The position numbers and the translations under genes were made by a program. Below are positions 1 through 9,890 of a stretch of 54,216 nucleotides of DNA, in pieces. Position 1 is the first letter of the stretch. Each line of letters begins with the position of its first letter. The notes below the pieces were generated by a model. The model saw only the letters and a program-made list of their open reading frames with translations, searched no databases and was not told the origin of the DNA. The DNA comes from Bacteroidales bacterium (lineage in GTDB: Bacteria > Bacteroidota > Bacteroidia > Bacteroidales > FEN-979): the NCBI GenBank assembly GCA_023231005.1, contig JALNWG010000021.1, forward strand, positions 1 to 54,216. The letters run 5' to 3'.

Positions 1-1542
1 ACCTACTACTAAACCGCTACTTGCAGAACCATTTCCTATTGAAGCATAGCTTGAGTTATTAATAGCAAGGTCCGTTCCTATTGCTAGTTTAACAGTTGGC
101 GCTGTCGTCCCGATGCCGACGTTAGTTCCATTGTCAAAAATCAAAGAATTACCCACCGTACTTGCACCAGTAAACTTAGAGAGGTAGTTTGTCGTCCCGG
201 TTCCGGTGATGGGGTTGGTAAGTTTCAACTGAAAATCATGCAAAGCCCGCAAACGAGAAAGCAAAACAGAAGTATCTCTCTTGTTCCAACTGTCTGTCAG
301 GCTATCCTGTAACACATTCAGCAATCCACGATTTGTATGTTTGATTGAATCCCTTTGTGAATCGGTTACATATCTGTAATTCGTCACATCAGCAACATGA
401 GAAGTATTAAGCAATACCACCCCCTGCTGAGAATTCACACTAACCACGTTATCAGTCCCAACCGATCGTTCCCAAACTGTCCCATTATGAATGACAAAAT
501 CACCGGCTAAAAACGCAATATCCCCAGAACCTAAATCCACCGTACCCCCTACTGAACACTTATATACCCAGCCGGAAACCCCGGTGTTGTCTGAGAGCGT
601 AGGTGTGTTTGTTGCTGGGTTCCACAAACCCTGATAAATCATCAATGTAGCAGGGAGCTGCGAAATTGGCACCTTGCCCCCATTGTCCAAAGTGGCAACC
701 CCGTTGTTTTGCGCCCTTTGCGTCAAAGGAATGTATTCATGAGACGCCCTTGTCCGGTCTAATAGATAATACCCCGTATCGCTTACGTTTGCCTTTAAAT
801 TGAGCAAGGCGTTAGTTTGCGTTTCGGTATAAATATTTAAAAGACTATCGTATATCGCTAATATTTTTATCCTATGACCCTGCAATGAATCTGTGTGTTT
901 ATCAATAGAATCCTGCAATCCCGTGATCGTTCCTAGACCCTGAATATGCGATATAGGGGCAAAATCATGCATTCCCCTTTCCTGACTTAAAAGGATATTA
1001 ACAGTGTCAGGGATGCGGTAATGAGATAAAGTATCCAGATCGTACTTGGTAGCGTAAAGAGAGGTGTCATAAGCCAAGGCCAAAACCTCTTGTAAATTCA
1101 AATTATCCATCCCGGCGTCATAGTCGGGATCAATCTCTGTCTGATACCATGAAGGCTTTAATGTCAGATTACTTAACGCCACCGGAGACCCGATAGGGAA
1201 CGACCCCGATAAAGGGCCACCTGTATTGTTCAAAACATTGTCTAAATCCGATCTTACCGTAACAGACAAAGTATTGTTGTCCATTGCAGAGATAATTGAG
1301 ATAACAATAAACCTGTCATAAACCGTAACGCCGGTTGTCGGTGCAAATCCACGCTGAATAATCTTGTCACCAGCCGCAACCGACAAAGCTGTATATGATC
1401 CCGTCGGATCGACTATGACCCCGGAAAGTGTCCACGTGCTATCGTCAACATATGTTACTTCTGAAATATCATACCTTGCCCTGATCTGCGAATTTGCAGC
1501 CAGTGAAATAAACAAAAACAGAAAAACCAGATACTTTTTCAT
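1..1542 (-). CDS. Tail fibre-like protein with signal peptide, cut by left edge
   Basis: Open from the ATG at 1540-1542 to the window edge (514 residues, no stop). The N-terminus MKKYLVFLFLFISLAANSQ looks like a Sec signal peptide cleaved before or at Q. The middle has short coiled stretches (LQDSIDKHTDSLQGHRIK) and a fibre motif around GKVPISQLPAT. Near the edge is NVGIGTTAPTVKL, a repeat common in Bacteroidetes phage fibres and adhesins. It starts two bases after the stop of the gene before it. No intramolecular chaperone domain is visible because the end is missing. The same NVGIGTTAP motif occurs in the gene that enters from the right edge, so the two may be parts of one gene (inference). 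Exact function, adsorption or other, is not shown. Confidence 0.8.
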   Translation of the reverse strand, partial: MKKYLVFLFLFISLAANSQIRARYDISEVTYVDDSTWTLSGVIVDPTGSYTALSVAAGDKIIQRGFAPTTGVTVYDRFIVISIISAMDNNTLSVTVRSDLDNVLNNTGGPLSGSFPIGSPVALSNLTLKPSWYQTEIDPDYDAGMDNLNLQEVLALAYDTSLYATKYDLDTLSHYRIPDTVNILLSQERGMHDFAPISHIQGLGTITGLQDSIDKHTDSLQGHRIKILAIYDSLLNIYTETQTNALLNLKANVSDTGYYLLDRTRASHEYIPLTQRAQNNGVATLDNGGKVPISQLPATLMIYQGLWNPATNTPTLSDNTGVSGWVYKCSVGGTVDLGSGDIAFLAGDFVIHNGTVWERSVGTDNVVSVNSQQGVVLLNTSHVADVTNYRYVTDSQRDSIKHTNRGLLNVLQDSLTDSWNKRDTSVLLSRLRALHDFQLKLTNPITGTGTTNYLSKFTGASTVGNSLIFDNGTNVGIGTTAPTVKLAIGTDLAINNSSYASIGNGSASSGLVVG

Positions 1543-1544
1543 TG

Positions 1545-2405
1545 TTAAAAACTTATCCTGATTTGATTATTCGCCCCTGTTATCAACCCATTGATAGTGA
1601 TCTTTTGATAGTTAGGGCTACCACTGTTATCCATCGTGGTTGTCAGCCCCGTCAACTGTTGACCGCTATCCTCTCTCCACCCCTGACAGATAGCCATCCA
1701 TCGGTTAGTCGCCGAAGTGTTACCCATGTCGTCGGTATCCATAAATAATTTGATAGTGGTAAACCCTGTCCCCAGCCGTATTTTCGAAGAAATCAACCGC
1801 ACCCCCGGAGGGATAGCAAAGGTGAATTCGTTGGTATTTGCTACTGTTACCACGATACCGGCACTGTCTGCCAGCACTTCAACATTGTTATTCCCGGAAG
1901 AATAAGCTACGTACCTTGTCATTTTATAAAGATTAGAGGTTAATGCCACCGTTCCGGATGAATCCGGAAAGGTTATATTATTGCCAATTCCAGAAGAAAC
2001 CCTTGCCCGTATAACAGCGTACCCGTCACCAGTAGAGTTGAAAATCCCCAAAGTTTCATCATTGAAAATCTTTACCCCTGAAATGGTATCGTCTGCTATC
2101 TTTGACATAAATGTTTCAGCAGCTATTTTGTATTCGTAACGGTTGTCGGCATAAGTCTTTTTAGGATATTGCGAACTATCACTCAGCCAGATAGGATCGG
2201 TTTCAATACCTGATTGTGTTGTATAAAACTTTATCCCGTTTATGGTTATGCTGTCAGCATTACCGTAGGTAACACATTCGTAAATTTTGCCCCTCGTCTC
2301 GCCGGTTTGTCCGATGAATTTCAGGGTATCAATGTGTTTTGCAAATTGTGCCTGAGCCCCAATAGAGACAAGTAAGAACAAGAAAATAAGTTTTAGCTTT
2401 TTCAT
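1545..2405 (-). CDS. Secreted or virion fibre-like protein with signal peptide
   Basis: The start is set at the internal ATG (2403-2405), two bases after the upstream stop, because MKKLKLIFLFLLVSIGAQAQ then forms a clean signal peptide; an earlier in-frame start would add eight residues in front of it. About 286 residues. The middle holds the fibre phrase TFPDSSGTVALTSNLYK, also found in the large fibre at 50 kb, preceded by a repeat-poor beta-rich region. The C-terminus (TRWMAICQGWRED to NNQIRISF) has no family I recognise. It lies between a tail-tip protein and the edge fibre, so a role in the tail tip or adsorption apparatus is inferred. Confidence 0.75.
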   Translation of the reverse strand: MKKLKLIFLFLLVSIGAQAQFAKHIDTLKFIGQTGETRGKIYECVTYGNADSITINGIKFYTTQSGIETDPIWLSDSSQYPKKTYADNRYEYKIAAETFMSKIADDTISGVKIFNDETLGIFNSTGDGYAVIRARVSSGIGNNITFPDSSGTVALTSNLYKMTRYVAYSSGNNNVEVLADSAGIVVTVANTNEFTFAIPPGVRLISSKIRLGTGFTTIKLFMDTDDMGNTSATNRWMAICQGWREDSGQQLTGLTTTMDNSGSPNYQKITINGLITGANNQIRISF

Positions 2406-2407
2406 AA

Positions 2408-3466
2408 CTATACATGTATTGCCGTCCACCTGACATTACAGGGGACTAAGGTGTAAATAGCAAATCCGGTTTTCTCTATATTTCCAACCCAAACCTCCTC
2501 AGTGCCGTTTGGTAATGCAACAGCGTGACAGTATGGAACAGCCGGGATATAATTTGCGTCAGGCATTTCTTCGGCAAATGTTACCTGTAATAAACAAAGG
2601 CCGCCAGTCGATACAGTTGTACCAAGGTCTCCTTTTATAATGGCTTGGGTTGTTTCAGTATATCCCATCTCTTTAAAGTTTAACTTCTTTATTGACAAAA
2701 CCGTCAATAGTTGTATTTCAACCTTTGCCCGTGACCCATTAGCCGTTTCGATCCATTCAGGGTCTTTCATCCTGACCTCTGAATACGTCGTTTGTGACCC
2801 TCCCTGTGGGGTTACATAAACATTATCCATCAATGGCAAAAGCATTAAAGCATCAACCAGGTACTCAGGTGCAAGTAATACCCTTAACGCTTCAGACTTT
2901 ATCACTACCTGTTTTTCTTTGACCAATATCCCGTTACGCTTTTCGCCGGTGTCCTCCCGGATGTATTCAGGGGTCTTTAATGTCGTGTTTAGATAAAGTG
3001 CCTGATAGAAATATGGACTGATCCCGGAAAGTGTCGTGTTGTTGGCAAATTCCAGTTTAACAAGGGCAGTGAGCGAATTTACTATCTGGAACGTTTCTGA
3101 ATAGTAAACCTCATCGGGATGGGTAACGACAAGGTAAAAACTCCCGATTGGCAGGGCGGGGGTCGTTACTGCCGTCCCGGTGTAATAAACATAATCGTAA
3201 GTTGTACCTACCGTGATATTCATTACAAAACCAGCATTCCCGTGCCAGTGGTAAGTAGCTTGTTTGGTATTGGTTGCCACGTCGTAAAGGTCGAGTTCGA
3301 TCTCGCTCGTGGCCAAAGAAGCATGGTGTGGTGTCCTTATAATGAAAGGCAAAAAGTTAGTACTCCCGACTGTCAAACAGGGTGCCTTCTCCGAATCTTC
3401 ACGGTAACGGTACTGATCCAGCAATGCCGTGTAAAAAGGAAATACCGTATGTAAGTTCTTTGCCAT
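2408..3466 (-). CDS. Putative tail tip / baseplate protein
   Basis: 352 residues, no signal peptide, ATG overlapping the upstream stop as TAATG. Beta-rich composition with many Tyr, Thr and Val. I recognise no named family. It is the second gene after the tape measure in a tightly packed minus-strand run, a place that usually holds distal tail or baseplate proteins, and it precedes the fibre genes. The function is from position only. Confidence 0.7.
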   Translation of the reverse strand: MAKNLHTVFPFYTALLDQYRYREDSEKAPCLTVGSTNFLPFIIRTPHHASLATSEIELDLYDVATNTKQATYHWHGNAGFVMNITVGTTYDYVYYTGTAVTTPALPIGSFYLVVTHPDEVYYSETFQIVNSLTALVKLEFANNTTLSGISPYFYQALYLNTTLKTPEYIREDTGEKRNGILVKEKQVVIKSEALRVLLAPEYLVDALMLLPLMDNVYVTPQGGSQTTYSEVRMKDPEWIETANGSRAKVEIQLLTVLSIKKLNFKEMGYTETTQAIIKGDLGTTVSTGGLCLLQVTFAEEMPDANYIPAVPYCHAVALPNGTEEVWVGNIEKTGFAIYTLVPCNVRWTAIHV

Positions 3467-5481
3467 TAGTAAAGTAGTGTTACCTTGATGAAATCGGTAT
3501 CGGTGTTTATTTCATATTCGCTGATTTGCCCATCCCCTAAATGGGTTGATATAAGCCCAAATGGATTAAACGCCCCTGATTCTAACCGTGGGAATATAAT
3601 TTCACGTTGTTTTTTCAATCTTTTCTGCGATGTGAATACTATCGGAGATGCTTGATTATTAATCCTACCATTAAGGAAATAGGCATAATGAATCCAGAAA
3701 TCATTTAATAAATTGTCCCATTGCAAATCTCCGTTAGGATAAAGAAGTTCCTTCCCGTACATGGATATATTTAACCTATTTTCAAAACCCCGTGGAGGAC
3801 CGTGTAATCCGGTATAAACATCTTCTGTGGCGTTCTTTCTCCACCTTAACCCGGTATTCCTTCTGTATATCTTCCCGTTTTCGTCACAAGATATGAGACA
3901 GTATGTGTCATCCAACGAATTAACCCTATTGTAAAATATGTAAGCGAGGTCGGTCATGTAAGATGTAATATTATGTTCCACTTTGTCCCCCAGCTTTGCA
4001 AATCTTGAACCATACCATATCTCTCCATCGCTATCGTACCCGTCATTGAAATGGAATATTTCTTTTGACGGCGGCATTTGGGTATATTGGTATTCCTTGT
4101 CGTTATAAGATAAATCAAGGTCAAATATTATCTGATAACTAACGGCATACGCCCCTGTATCTGAAAGGTCTGTATATATCACCGCCCCACTCGTATATGA
4201 CCCCCCGTTTTCAAAGAAATTTATATGTTCGATTATAAGTTCCCTGTTGTAGATATACCAAAGACAATTGAACGTGTTACATAAGTCTGTCAAAAGACTA
4301 TCGAGAGTTAATTCCCCCTTTGTCGAATCGTCGTTTATTCCTTTGAGAAATGAATTATGAGAAAGGTATAAATTGCTTAATTTACTTTCTGTACCCAAAA
4401 CTGGATTAAGATAATCCCCTGTGCCAACGTCCAATATTCCGGTAAAGAAATCTGATTTTGATGTCATTGCCGACCCGTAAATCAAATAATCTATGGCTGC
4501 AAGTATTTTTATGTTACCCGTCGTTGATAATGTGGCTACCCCGGTAATAGGCGTTGCCCCTGCGTAACAATAGAAGTTCACCGGGCAATTGGTTGCATAA
4601 AGATTATCACTTGTTCCAAGTTCAAACATGGGCTGAAAAACACCATCCCCAACAATAAATCCCGGAAGCGGGTATGTCGATCTTTGTTGTATTACATGAT
4701 ATACGGCATTTTCATACCGTGGATATTCGTTTACCTTTACCCAATACGTACGCCAATAAGCCCCAACTCCCGGTTCGGTAGAACCGATGGCTGCGTCGTG
4801 AGTTAAAATGCAATAATAAAAAGTCCAATCATTATTTTTGGTGTGGACTACCCAGCTATCTTTTGCCCAATTTTCAAAATATGGGTCGCCTGTGTATGAC
4901 ATGATACTATTCCAATGCTGAATAGTAGCACCATTATCATCATCGTCGCTATGGTCTATTTCAATGAAATTCTTAAAATGTTCACAATCTAAACTAAGCG
5001 GGAGCCAATATTCCACAGAAACGCTGGTATCGTCTATCGTAACCGTATTGGTGTGTAGCGTAAGGTTCTCGGTACTAACCAAATCCTTCTTATCTCCCTT
5101 ATGTTCATCATACCAAGCGTAAATACTATCTTCGTCTGGAGTAAACGCTATAACACCATTATCTTCATTTACAGATATTTCACTTAAATAAATATACCCC
5201 TCATAGGAATATTCCGTAAAAGTAGAATAGTCGTCATAAAGTTCTATTCGGCATTTTGCCTGTGTGGATGCAGTATTTAAAGCAACAAGTTTTGCCAATA
5301 ATTCGGTATATACTTCGTAATTTTCATACCTGACTATCTTCCACTCCGATGTTTTTTTAGTAAACCGATAAGTATTTTCCATTCGTGATCCAGAAATGGT
5401 AACGGGTTTTGCAAGCGTGACGTACCTGTAATTTGTACCGTCAACGGCAATAGAAAACTTGTATTTGTCCCCGAATCTCAC
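3466..5481 (-). CDS. Putative distal tail / tail-associated structural protein
   Basis: 671 residues. The start is GTG at 5479-5481, sharing GTGA with the tape-measure stop, so translation is likely coupled. The sequence is rich in Tyr, Asp and beta-forming residues, with no signal peptide, no membrane segment and no clear peptidoglycan-hydrolase motif. Immediately downstream of the tape measure is the usual place for distal tail or hub-like proteins of siphoviruses, so a baseplate hub role is inferred. No catalytic motif was found that would make it a tail lysin. Confidence 0.75.
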   Translation of the reverse strand: MRFGDKYKFSIAVDGTNYRYVTLAKPVTISGSRMENTYRFTKKTSEWKIVRYENYEVYTELLAKLVALNTASTQAKCRIELYDDYSTFTEYSYEGYIYLSEISVNEDNGVIAFTPDEDSIYAWYDEHKGDKKDLVSTENLTLHTNTVTIDDTSVSVEYWLPLSLDCEHFKNFIEIDHSDDDDNGATIQHWNSIMSYTGDPYFENWAKDSWVVHTKNNDWTFYYCILTHDAAIGSTEPGVGAYWRTYWVKVNEYPRYENAVYHVIQQRSTYPLPGFIVGDGVFQPMFELGTSDNLYATNCPVNFYCYAGATPITGVATLSTTGNIKILAAIDYLIYGSAMTSKSDFFTGILDVGTGDYLNPVLGTESKLSNLYLSHNSFLKGINDDSTKGELTLDSLLTDLCNTFNCLWYIYNRELIIEHINFFENGGSYTSGAVIYTDLSDTGAYAVSYQIIFDLDLSYNDKEYQYTQMPPSKEIFHFNDGYDSDGEIWYGSRFAKLGDKVEHNITSYMTDLAYIFYNRVNSLDDTYCLISCDENGKIYRRNTGLRWRKNATEDVYTGLHGPPRGFENRLNISMYGKELLYPNGDLQWDNLLNDFWIHYAYFLNGRINNQASPIVFTSQKRLKKQREIIFPRLESGAFNPFGLISTHLGDGQISEYEINTDTDFIKVTLLY

Positions 5482-8400
5482 TGCCTACTTGTTTTTAACC
5501 TGTAATTACCTGTTTCATATACCGTGAAATTTCCTTCGTTGTATACTTTTGTTTCTGGCTTATTTAAAGCCTTTAACACGTCCTTACTGTATTTATCCGG
5601 GACGTTAACCGTAACGGAAGGAGACATACCCCGTTTACTAAACATTTGTTCGTATCTCTGTCCGTTGATAGCGTCGAATAATACAGGGAGCTGATCGGAA
5701 TATTTCTTTGTCGCCTCACGGTTAATAATAGCAAAGTATTCACCCTGTTCGGCTTCGCCTATACCGGGGATATGAACACCGCCCTGCGAATGACGTTTCC
5801 CCTGTAAAACACCACCTTTTTTCTTATCAACTACACCAGAACCACCTTTTTCAAATTTTTGTGATTCTATTACGCCGATCTCATAAAGACCCGTGACTAA
5901 AACACCCGCCGCCAGTGCAATGCCAGTATAGATGTCACCTGCCGAAGCAATAGCAGAAGTAACGCCCAGTGCTATATTTATCCATGCCTGTGCTACCGCT
6001 ATTTCCTGTTGTTTCTTTTTATATGTTTTTTCAATTTGTAACGCTTCTGCTTTTTGCTTTTTTTCAAGTTTAGCTTTCTTATCAGCCGCCGCCTGTTCGC
6101 TCATTGTTTTGTTCTTAACAGACGCATCCAAAGCATCAAATTCTCCCTGGTATTTTGCCTCTGTTGCCGCCAATTCAGCATCCATGTTTTGTTGGTACTT
6201 TTGGCTTATCGACCCTAAAATAGAATTGACCTGATCGGCGAATTTTTGAGTCTCGGCCACGATAATAGCCATATCCTTCTGCCATTGTTCCGGCTCGAAG
6301 AACCTTGCAATGGGCGACATTCCCGTGGTTGATTTATTCTCCTTCCCCTGTCCTTTTGTCTTTTTGGATTCTCCGCTCGATTGTGTTTCTGCGATCTGGC
6401 CAGACAATCTATTCCTTTGTGCCATTAACAAGGCTTCCATTTCGGGAGGTAAATACCCGAATGCAGCCAATGTCGATTCACGCCACTTGTCAATGTTATC
6501 AATCTGCTGTTGTAATATGGCTACATCAGAAGCAGTACTGGCATCAATGATATCATCCCTTTCCTTGTATAGCCTTTTAAGTTCTTGTATGGCCTCCGGG
6601 GTTAAATCAGTTCCAGCGACCCCACGCTTACCAGGAATTTTCTCGTTTTCTATTTTAGCAATAGAGGTATCAATTTCAGTTAACCGGTTTTTATTATTCC
6701 TTTTGGTGTTTTCCCGTTCAAGTTCCCTTACTTCTTTCCAAAACTTTTCTTTCTCGTCAATGGTTTTCTTGGAATAGTCAGCATCAAGTTCTAATAAGTC
6801 CTGTTGGATTTTCTTGTATTCGTCGGTACTTTGTAGCCCGTATTGATCCATCAGGGCAAGAAGCGTCTGATATTTATTTTCTTCAATCCCAAAAGTTTCT
6901 TTCCCGTTTTCTTTGGCAAGTTTTATCTGGTTGTCATAGTCTAAAGTAACAGAGTCTATCATTTCCTTTAAATAGGACTGTGTCGCTTCGGTTCTTGTCT
7001 TTCTGTACCATTCTTGTTGTTCTGTATAACTTGCTTTATCCCATGCGCCGCTTTCTTCCAACTTGCTACGCTCGTGTTCGACAATTTCATTAATAGTAAG
7101 GTTGGCTAAATCTTTTTTGAATTGGTAATAGGCTTCGTCGGCTTTTTGTTGTTCCTTGATTATTTTTTCTTGTTCACGGGCAAGTTGTTTTTCAAGAGCA
7201 ATTTCGGCTTTTGTTTTTGGGGTGCCATCTGGGTTTATATTTTGTAAAGAATCAAGTTTGTTCTTATCTTTAAGCTCCTGAATATCACGTTGATTTTTAG
7301 TCCGAAGTTTATCAAGTTCTATCGCTTTTTCTGTAAATGCTATTTCTGTTTGAAGAACCTTAATACGCCTCTTAACCCGATCTTCGTTGGCCACCCCGGC
7401 TTCTTCTCCAGATACCCCCCATTTCTTCTGGTAATTAGCCAACATTTGCTTCTGGTTTTTTAAAAGAAGTTCAGATTTAGCAAAATGTACCCTATCAGGA
7501 TCATTGGCAGCGGTTTTATATTCGAGGCCGGGCAGTCCCAATGCAGCCCCTGATAACCTATTAAATGAAGCAGCTAATGAATTAACAACAAATTGTAGCA
7601 CACTCAATACGCCAGAATTGGCAGCAAAATTTACTATTGCTTTCCCAGCCTTATCAAAAGAAGCCCCAAGCGTTTCATTTTGTATCGTATATTGTTTGGC
7701 GGCTGTGGTTCCTGCATCCAAAGATTGTTTTGCAATATCTATTTGTTTGCGGTATAGTTCAATATTTCCAGACAATACGGCCATGACACCAATTGTCCTT
7801 CTTCCATCCAATCCAAGGTCTTTAAACTGTTCTGCAAATTTTGAAAACGAGGCTCCACTATTGTCCATTCCTTTAGCAACTGCAATAAAAGCTTCATTGA
7901 AATCCTTGGCCATTAATTTTTTAAAATCCTGAACGGCCATTTGCGCTATCTCCGCATATTTTTCGGGTTTCTGCGCCATTGCAATCCAAATCTGGTTTAC
8001 AGAAGTTGATGCAACCTCCATTGTTTGCCCTAAAATATCCATTGTTGCACCAAGTCCCATTATCTTATCAACAGACACATCTGTTACTTGGGATAATCCC
8101 CCCATCCGCTTTGTAAAGTCTATAATATTTTCTTCTTCAGCCACAGAAGCATTACCAAGGTCTTTTAGCGCTGAACCAACCTTCAATAAAGCCCGCTCCA
8201 TCCCAATCCCATTGGCATCTGTTTTGAATATCTGAACAATACGGCCTAACTGATTTATTGCTTCTTCGTTGTTCCCTAAGTCTTTACCAAGGGCAACCCC
8301 GATCATGTCGGCAGCTTTCACAAAACCGGCAATCTCATTTTTTGCGATACCAAGTTTCCCAGCGACATGCGCCAAGTCAAGTAAACTCGCCTGTGATGTA

Positions 8401-9155
8401 CGGGTATCAAGTCCACGTAGGGTTTCATTAAGATCATATACCTCCCGCTGGGTCATTCCGGTGGTACGACGAACAGCAGCCATAGAATCCGAAAGTTCAG
8501 CATTGAACATTACCCACTTTTTCAGGGTATATCCCACAGTTAAAACCGCCCCACCTATAATTGTCCAAGCATTACGAATAGCAGTTGCATAATGGCCTAC
8601 CGACCGGCCAAATACACCGTGAGAGGCATCGAGTTTTTTTAACTGAGTATCATACCCCTTAATTTCATTGTTAAGTTTTTTATAACCTTCTGATCCAATT
8701 TGATGAAAATTCTTTTGTTCGAACTTTGCCCGTGACATGGCAGCAGAAATTCGGGCGTATGACCCGGCAAGTGCAGCGTTTTCTTTTGCCTGTAACCCAG
8801 CAAGTTTTATTTGATTTTTTTGATCCTGTGATAATCCATTTACTGCTTGTCCATAATTCTTAGCAGCATTGGTAAGGGTATTCTGTTTAGCCGTTAATTC
8901 CGCTATCTCTTTATTCAACCGGAAAATAACAGCCTGCATTTTGGCCATATCCTCCGCACCTCTTGTTATCCCATTTTGGCCATCCGTCGTAGTTGGATTA
9001 AGGTTTTTTAATCTATTTGTAGCTTCTTTAATTTGTAGCATGACCCCTGTCTGAATTTCCAGCAACTTTTTGCGTAGTTCTTCAGCCCCGGCAATAGCGG
9101 CAGTGAACGGATTGCCGTTTTCGATTATATCATTATGTGTAATCGGGTTTGCCAT
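5478..9155 (-). CDS. Tail tape measure protein
   Basis: 1225 residues. The N-terminal 190 residues are helical and coiled (EIQTGVMLQIKEATNRLKNL). A TP901-type tape-measure region follows, with motifs such as LRGLDTRTSQASLLDLAHVA and GMTQREVYDLNE, then long charged coiled coils (about 600-1000). Hydrophobic segments lie around residues 195-215 and 1060-1100. The C-terminus has the typical HSQGGVHIPGIGEAEQGEYF and INREATKKYSDQLP signature. In this family length sets tail length; roughly 0.15 nm per residue would give a tail near 180 nm. Upstream are the two chaperone frames, downstream the tail-tip genes, as in classical siphoviruses. Confidence 0.95.
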   Translation of the reverse strand: MANPITHNDIIENGNPFTAAIAGAEELRKKLLEIQTGVMLQIKEATNRLKNLNPTTTDGQNGITRGAEDMAKMQAVIFRLNKEIAELTAKQNTLTNAAKNYGQAVNGLSQDQKNQIKLAGLQAKENAALAGSYARISAAMSRAKFEQKNFHQIGSEGYKKLNNEIKGYDTQLKKLDASHGVFGRSVGHYATAIRNAWTIIGGAVLTVGYTLKKWVMFNAELSDSMAAVRRTTGMTQREVYDLNETLRGLDTRTSQASLLDLAHVAGKLGIAKNEIAGFVKAADMIGVALGKDLGNNEEAINQLGRIVQIFKTDANGIGMERALLKVGSALKDLGNASVAEEENIIDFTKRMGGLSQVTDVSVDKIMGLGATMDILGQTMEVASTSVNQIWIAMAQKPEKYAEIAQMAVQDFKKLMAKDFNEAFIAVAKGMDNSGASFSKFAEQFKDLGLDGRRTIGVMAVLSGNIELYRKQIDIAKQSLDAGTTAAKQYTIQNETLGASFDKAGKAIVNFAANSGVLSVLQFVVNSLAASFNRLSGAALGLPGLEYKTAANDPDRVHFAKSELLLKNQKQMLANYQKKWGVSGEEAGVANEDRVKRRIKVLQTEIAFTEKAIELDKLRTKNQRDIQELKDKNKLDSLQNINPDGTPKTKAEIALEKQLAREQEKIIKEQQKADEAYYQFKKDLANLTINEIVEHERSKLEESGAWDKASYTEQQEWYRKTRTEATQSYLKEMIDSVTLDYDNQIKLAKENGKETFGIEENKYQTLLALMDQYGLQSTDEYKKIQQDLLELDADYSKKTIDEKEKFWKEVRELERENTKRNNKNRLTEIDTSIAKIENEKIPGKRGVAGTDLTPEAIQELKRLYKERDDIIDASTASDVAILQQQIDNIDKWRESTLAAFGYLPPEMEALLMAQRNRLSGQIAETQSSGESKKTKGQGKENKSTTGMSPIARFFEPEQWQKDMAIIVAETQKFADQVNSILGSISQKYQQNMDAELAATEAKYQGEFDALDASVKNKTMSEQAAADKKAKLEKKQKAEALQIEKTYKKKQQEIAVAQAWINIALGVTSAIASAGDIYTGIALAAGVLVTGLYEIGVIESQKFEKGGSGVVDKKKGGVLQGKRHSQGGVHIPGIGEAEQGEYFAIINREATKKYSDQLPVLFDAINGQRYEQMFSKRGMSPSVTVNVPDKYSKDVLKALNKPETKVYNEGNFTVYETGNYRLKTSRQ

Positions 9156-9156
9156 T

Positions 9157-9513
9157 TTAAATTTTCTTTTTTTTCACCAACGAAATCATGGTGTAAAACT
9201 CCATGACGGTCATGTTTTTAGCAACTACGTTCCCCTCTTTTTGTATCATCAGGCACATCTCTTCAAAACTCCTTATCATTTCCAGCTCAGCCTTGGCCAC
9301 GTCCCTTGGCCTGACCTGCGAAGCCAACCACTTATTGATTGCCTCAATTTCTTGCTCATGACAAGTAGATTCTGATATAATCTGTTCGCCAATAAGCAAT
9401 GTCCTTTTTTTGATCTTTTCATAATAGTTGTATTCCCCTCCCCTGTTTGCCTGATCTGGAAATAACTTTTCAATTTCTTCAAAACAGTTATGTTTTACCC
9501 GTTCGTTTTTTTT
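9157..9513 (-). CDS. Tail assembly chaperone, frameshift extension (GT-like)
   Basis: This frame is open from the TAA at 9514-9516 to 9157 but has no ATG or GTG at its head. The first in-frame alternative start is a TTG at 9397-9399, which would discard about 38 plausible residues (ERVKHNCFEEIEKLF, then LFPDQANRGGEYNYYEKIKK). The frame sits -1 relative to the upstream chaperone and begins at a run of ten A. It is therefore read best as the C-terminal extension of a G/GT-type pair that ends just before the tape measure. The total fusion would be about 245-250 residues. It could instead be a free small protein from the TTG. Confidence 0.7.
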   Translation of the reverse strand, partial: KKNERVKHNCFEEIEKLFPDQANRGGEYNYYEKIKKRTLLIGEQIISESTCHEQEIEAINKWLASQVRPRDVAKAELEMIRSFEEMCLMIQKEGNVVAKNMTVMEFYTMISLVKKKKI

Positions 9514-9515
9514 TT
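9480..9515 (-). promoter_or_regulatory. Candidate -1 ribosomal frameshift signal
   Basis: Ten A in a row (9506-9515) in the zero frame as AAA AAA AAA ACG. A slip of one base back gives AAA AAA AAC and opens the 9157 frame. The spacer is about a dozen bases, then an inverted repeat AAAACA-TAAC-TGTTTT (9480-9495) can form a short hairpin. Poly-A slippery runs with a downstream hairpin are known frameshift sites in tail chaperone genes. Efficiency cannot be judged from sequence. Confidence 0.65.
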
Positions 9516-9890
9516 AATCTCGTTATGAGTTAGACCGATTTCGGCTAACCGTTTTATCGTTGTATCAATATCGCTTTCCGAAAACCCCGTCAATTCCTTC
9601 CCATCAATGGAGTGAATCAAAACACAATACGCCCGGTGTTCAAAATTGACCTCGTTCAAAAGGTTGAAAACCAATTCCCGTAAATTCGCTATTTGCTGTA
9701 AGGCCTTGCCCTTGTCGTCAATGATCTGTACCAATGGCCGGATATGGTTATTCTCAATATCAGAAAACGATGATCCCAACCCTTCTGACAACATCATCAT
9801 CCTGTTAAATGCGCTATACCTATTAATAGGCATTTCATCAATGGAATCCCACGTTACAATCTTATGTCCGTTAACCTCGGTAGTTATCAT
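9495..9890 (-). CDS. Tail assembly chaperone (G-like)
   Basis: The start is placed at the ATG at 9888-9890 (MITTEVNGHKIVTWDS) because it overlaps the glycosyltransferase stop as ATGA; a GTG 51 bases upstream is the alternative. About 131 residues, soluble, helical, ending NEIKKKTNG. Its 3' end is a run of ten A followed by ACG AAC GGG TAA. Position directly before the tape measure, size and the slippery 3' end fit the lambda G / GT arrangement, where the short form and a small share of frameshifted form help build the tail around the tape measure. Sequence similarity to named families is not obvious by eye. Confidence 0.75.
   Translation of the reverse strand: MITTEVNGHKIVTWDSIDEMPINRYSAFNRMMMLSEGLGSSFSDIENNHIRPLVQIIDDKGKALQQIANLRELVFNLLNEVNFEHRAYCVLIHSIDGKELTGFSESDIDTTIKRLAEIGLTHNEIKKKTNG

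Noticed and set aside
9276..9482. Separate ORF in chaperone region
   Set aside because: It lies in the zero frame after the chaperone stop and its product looks random; the -1 frame explains the region better.
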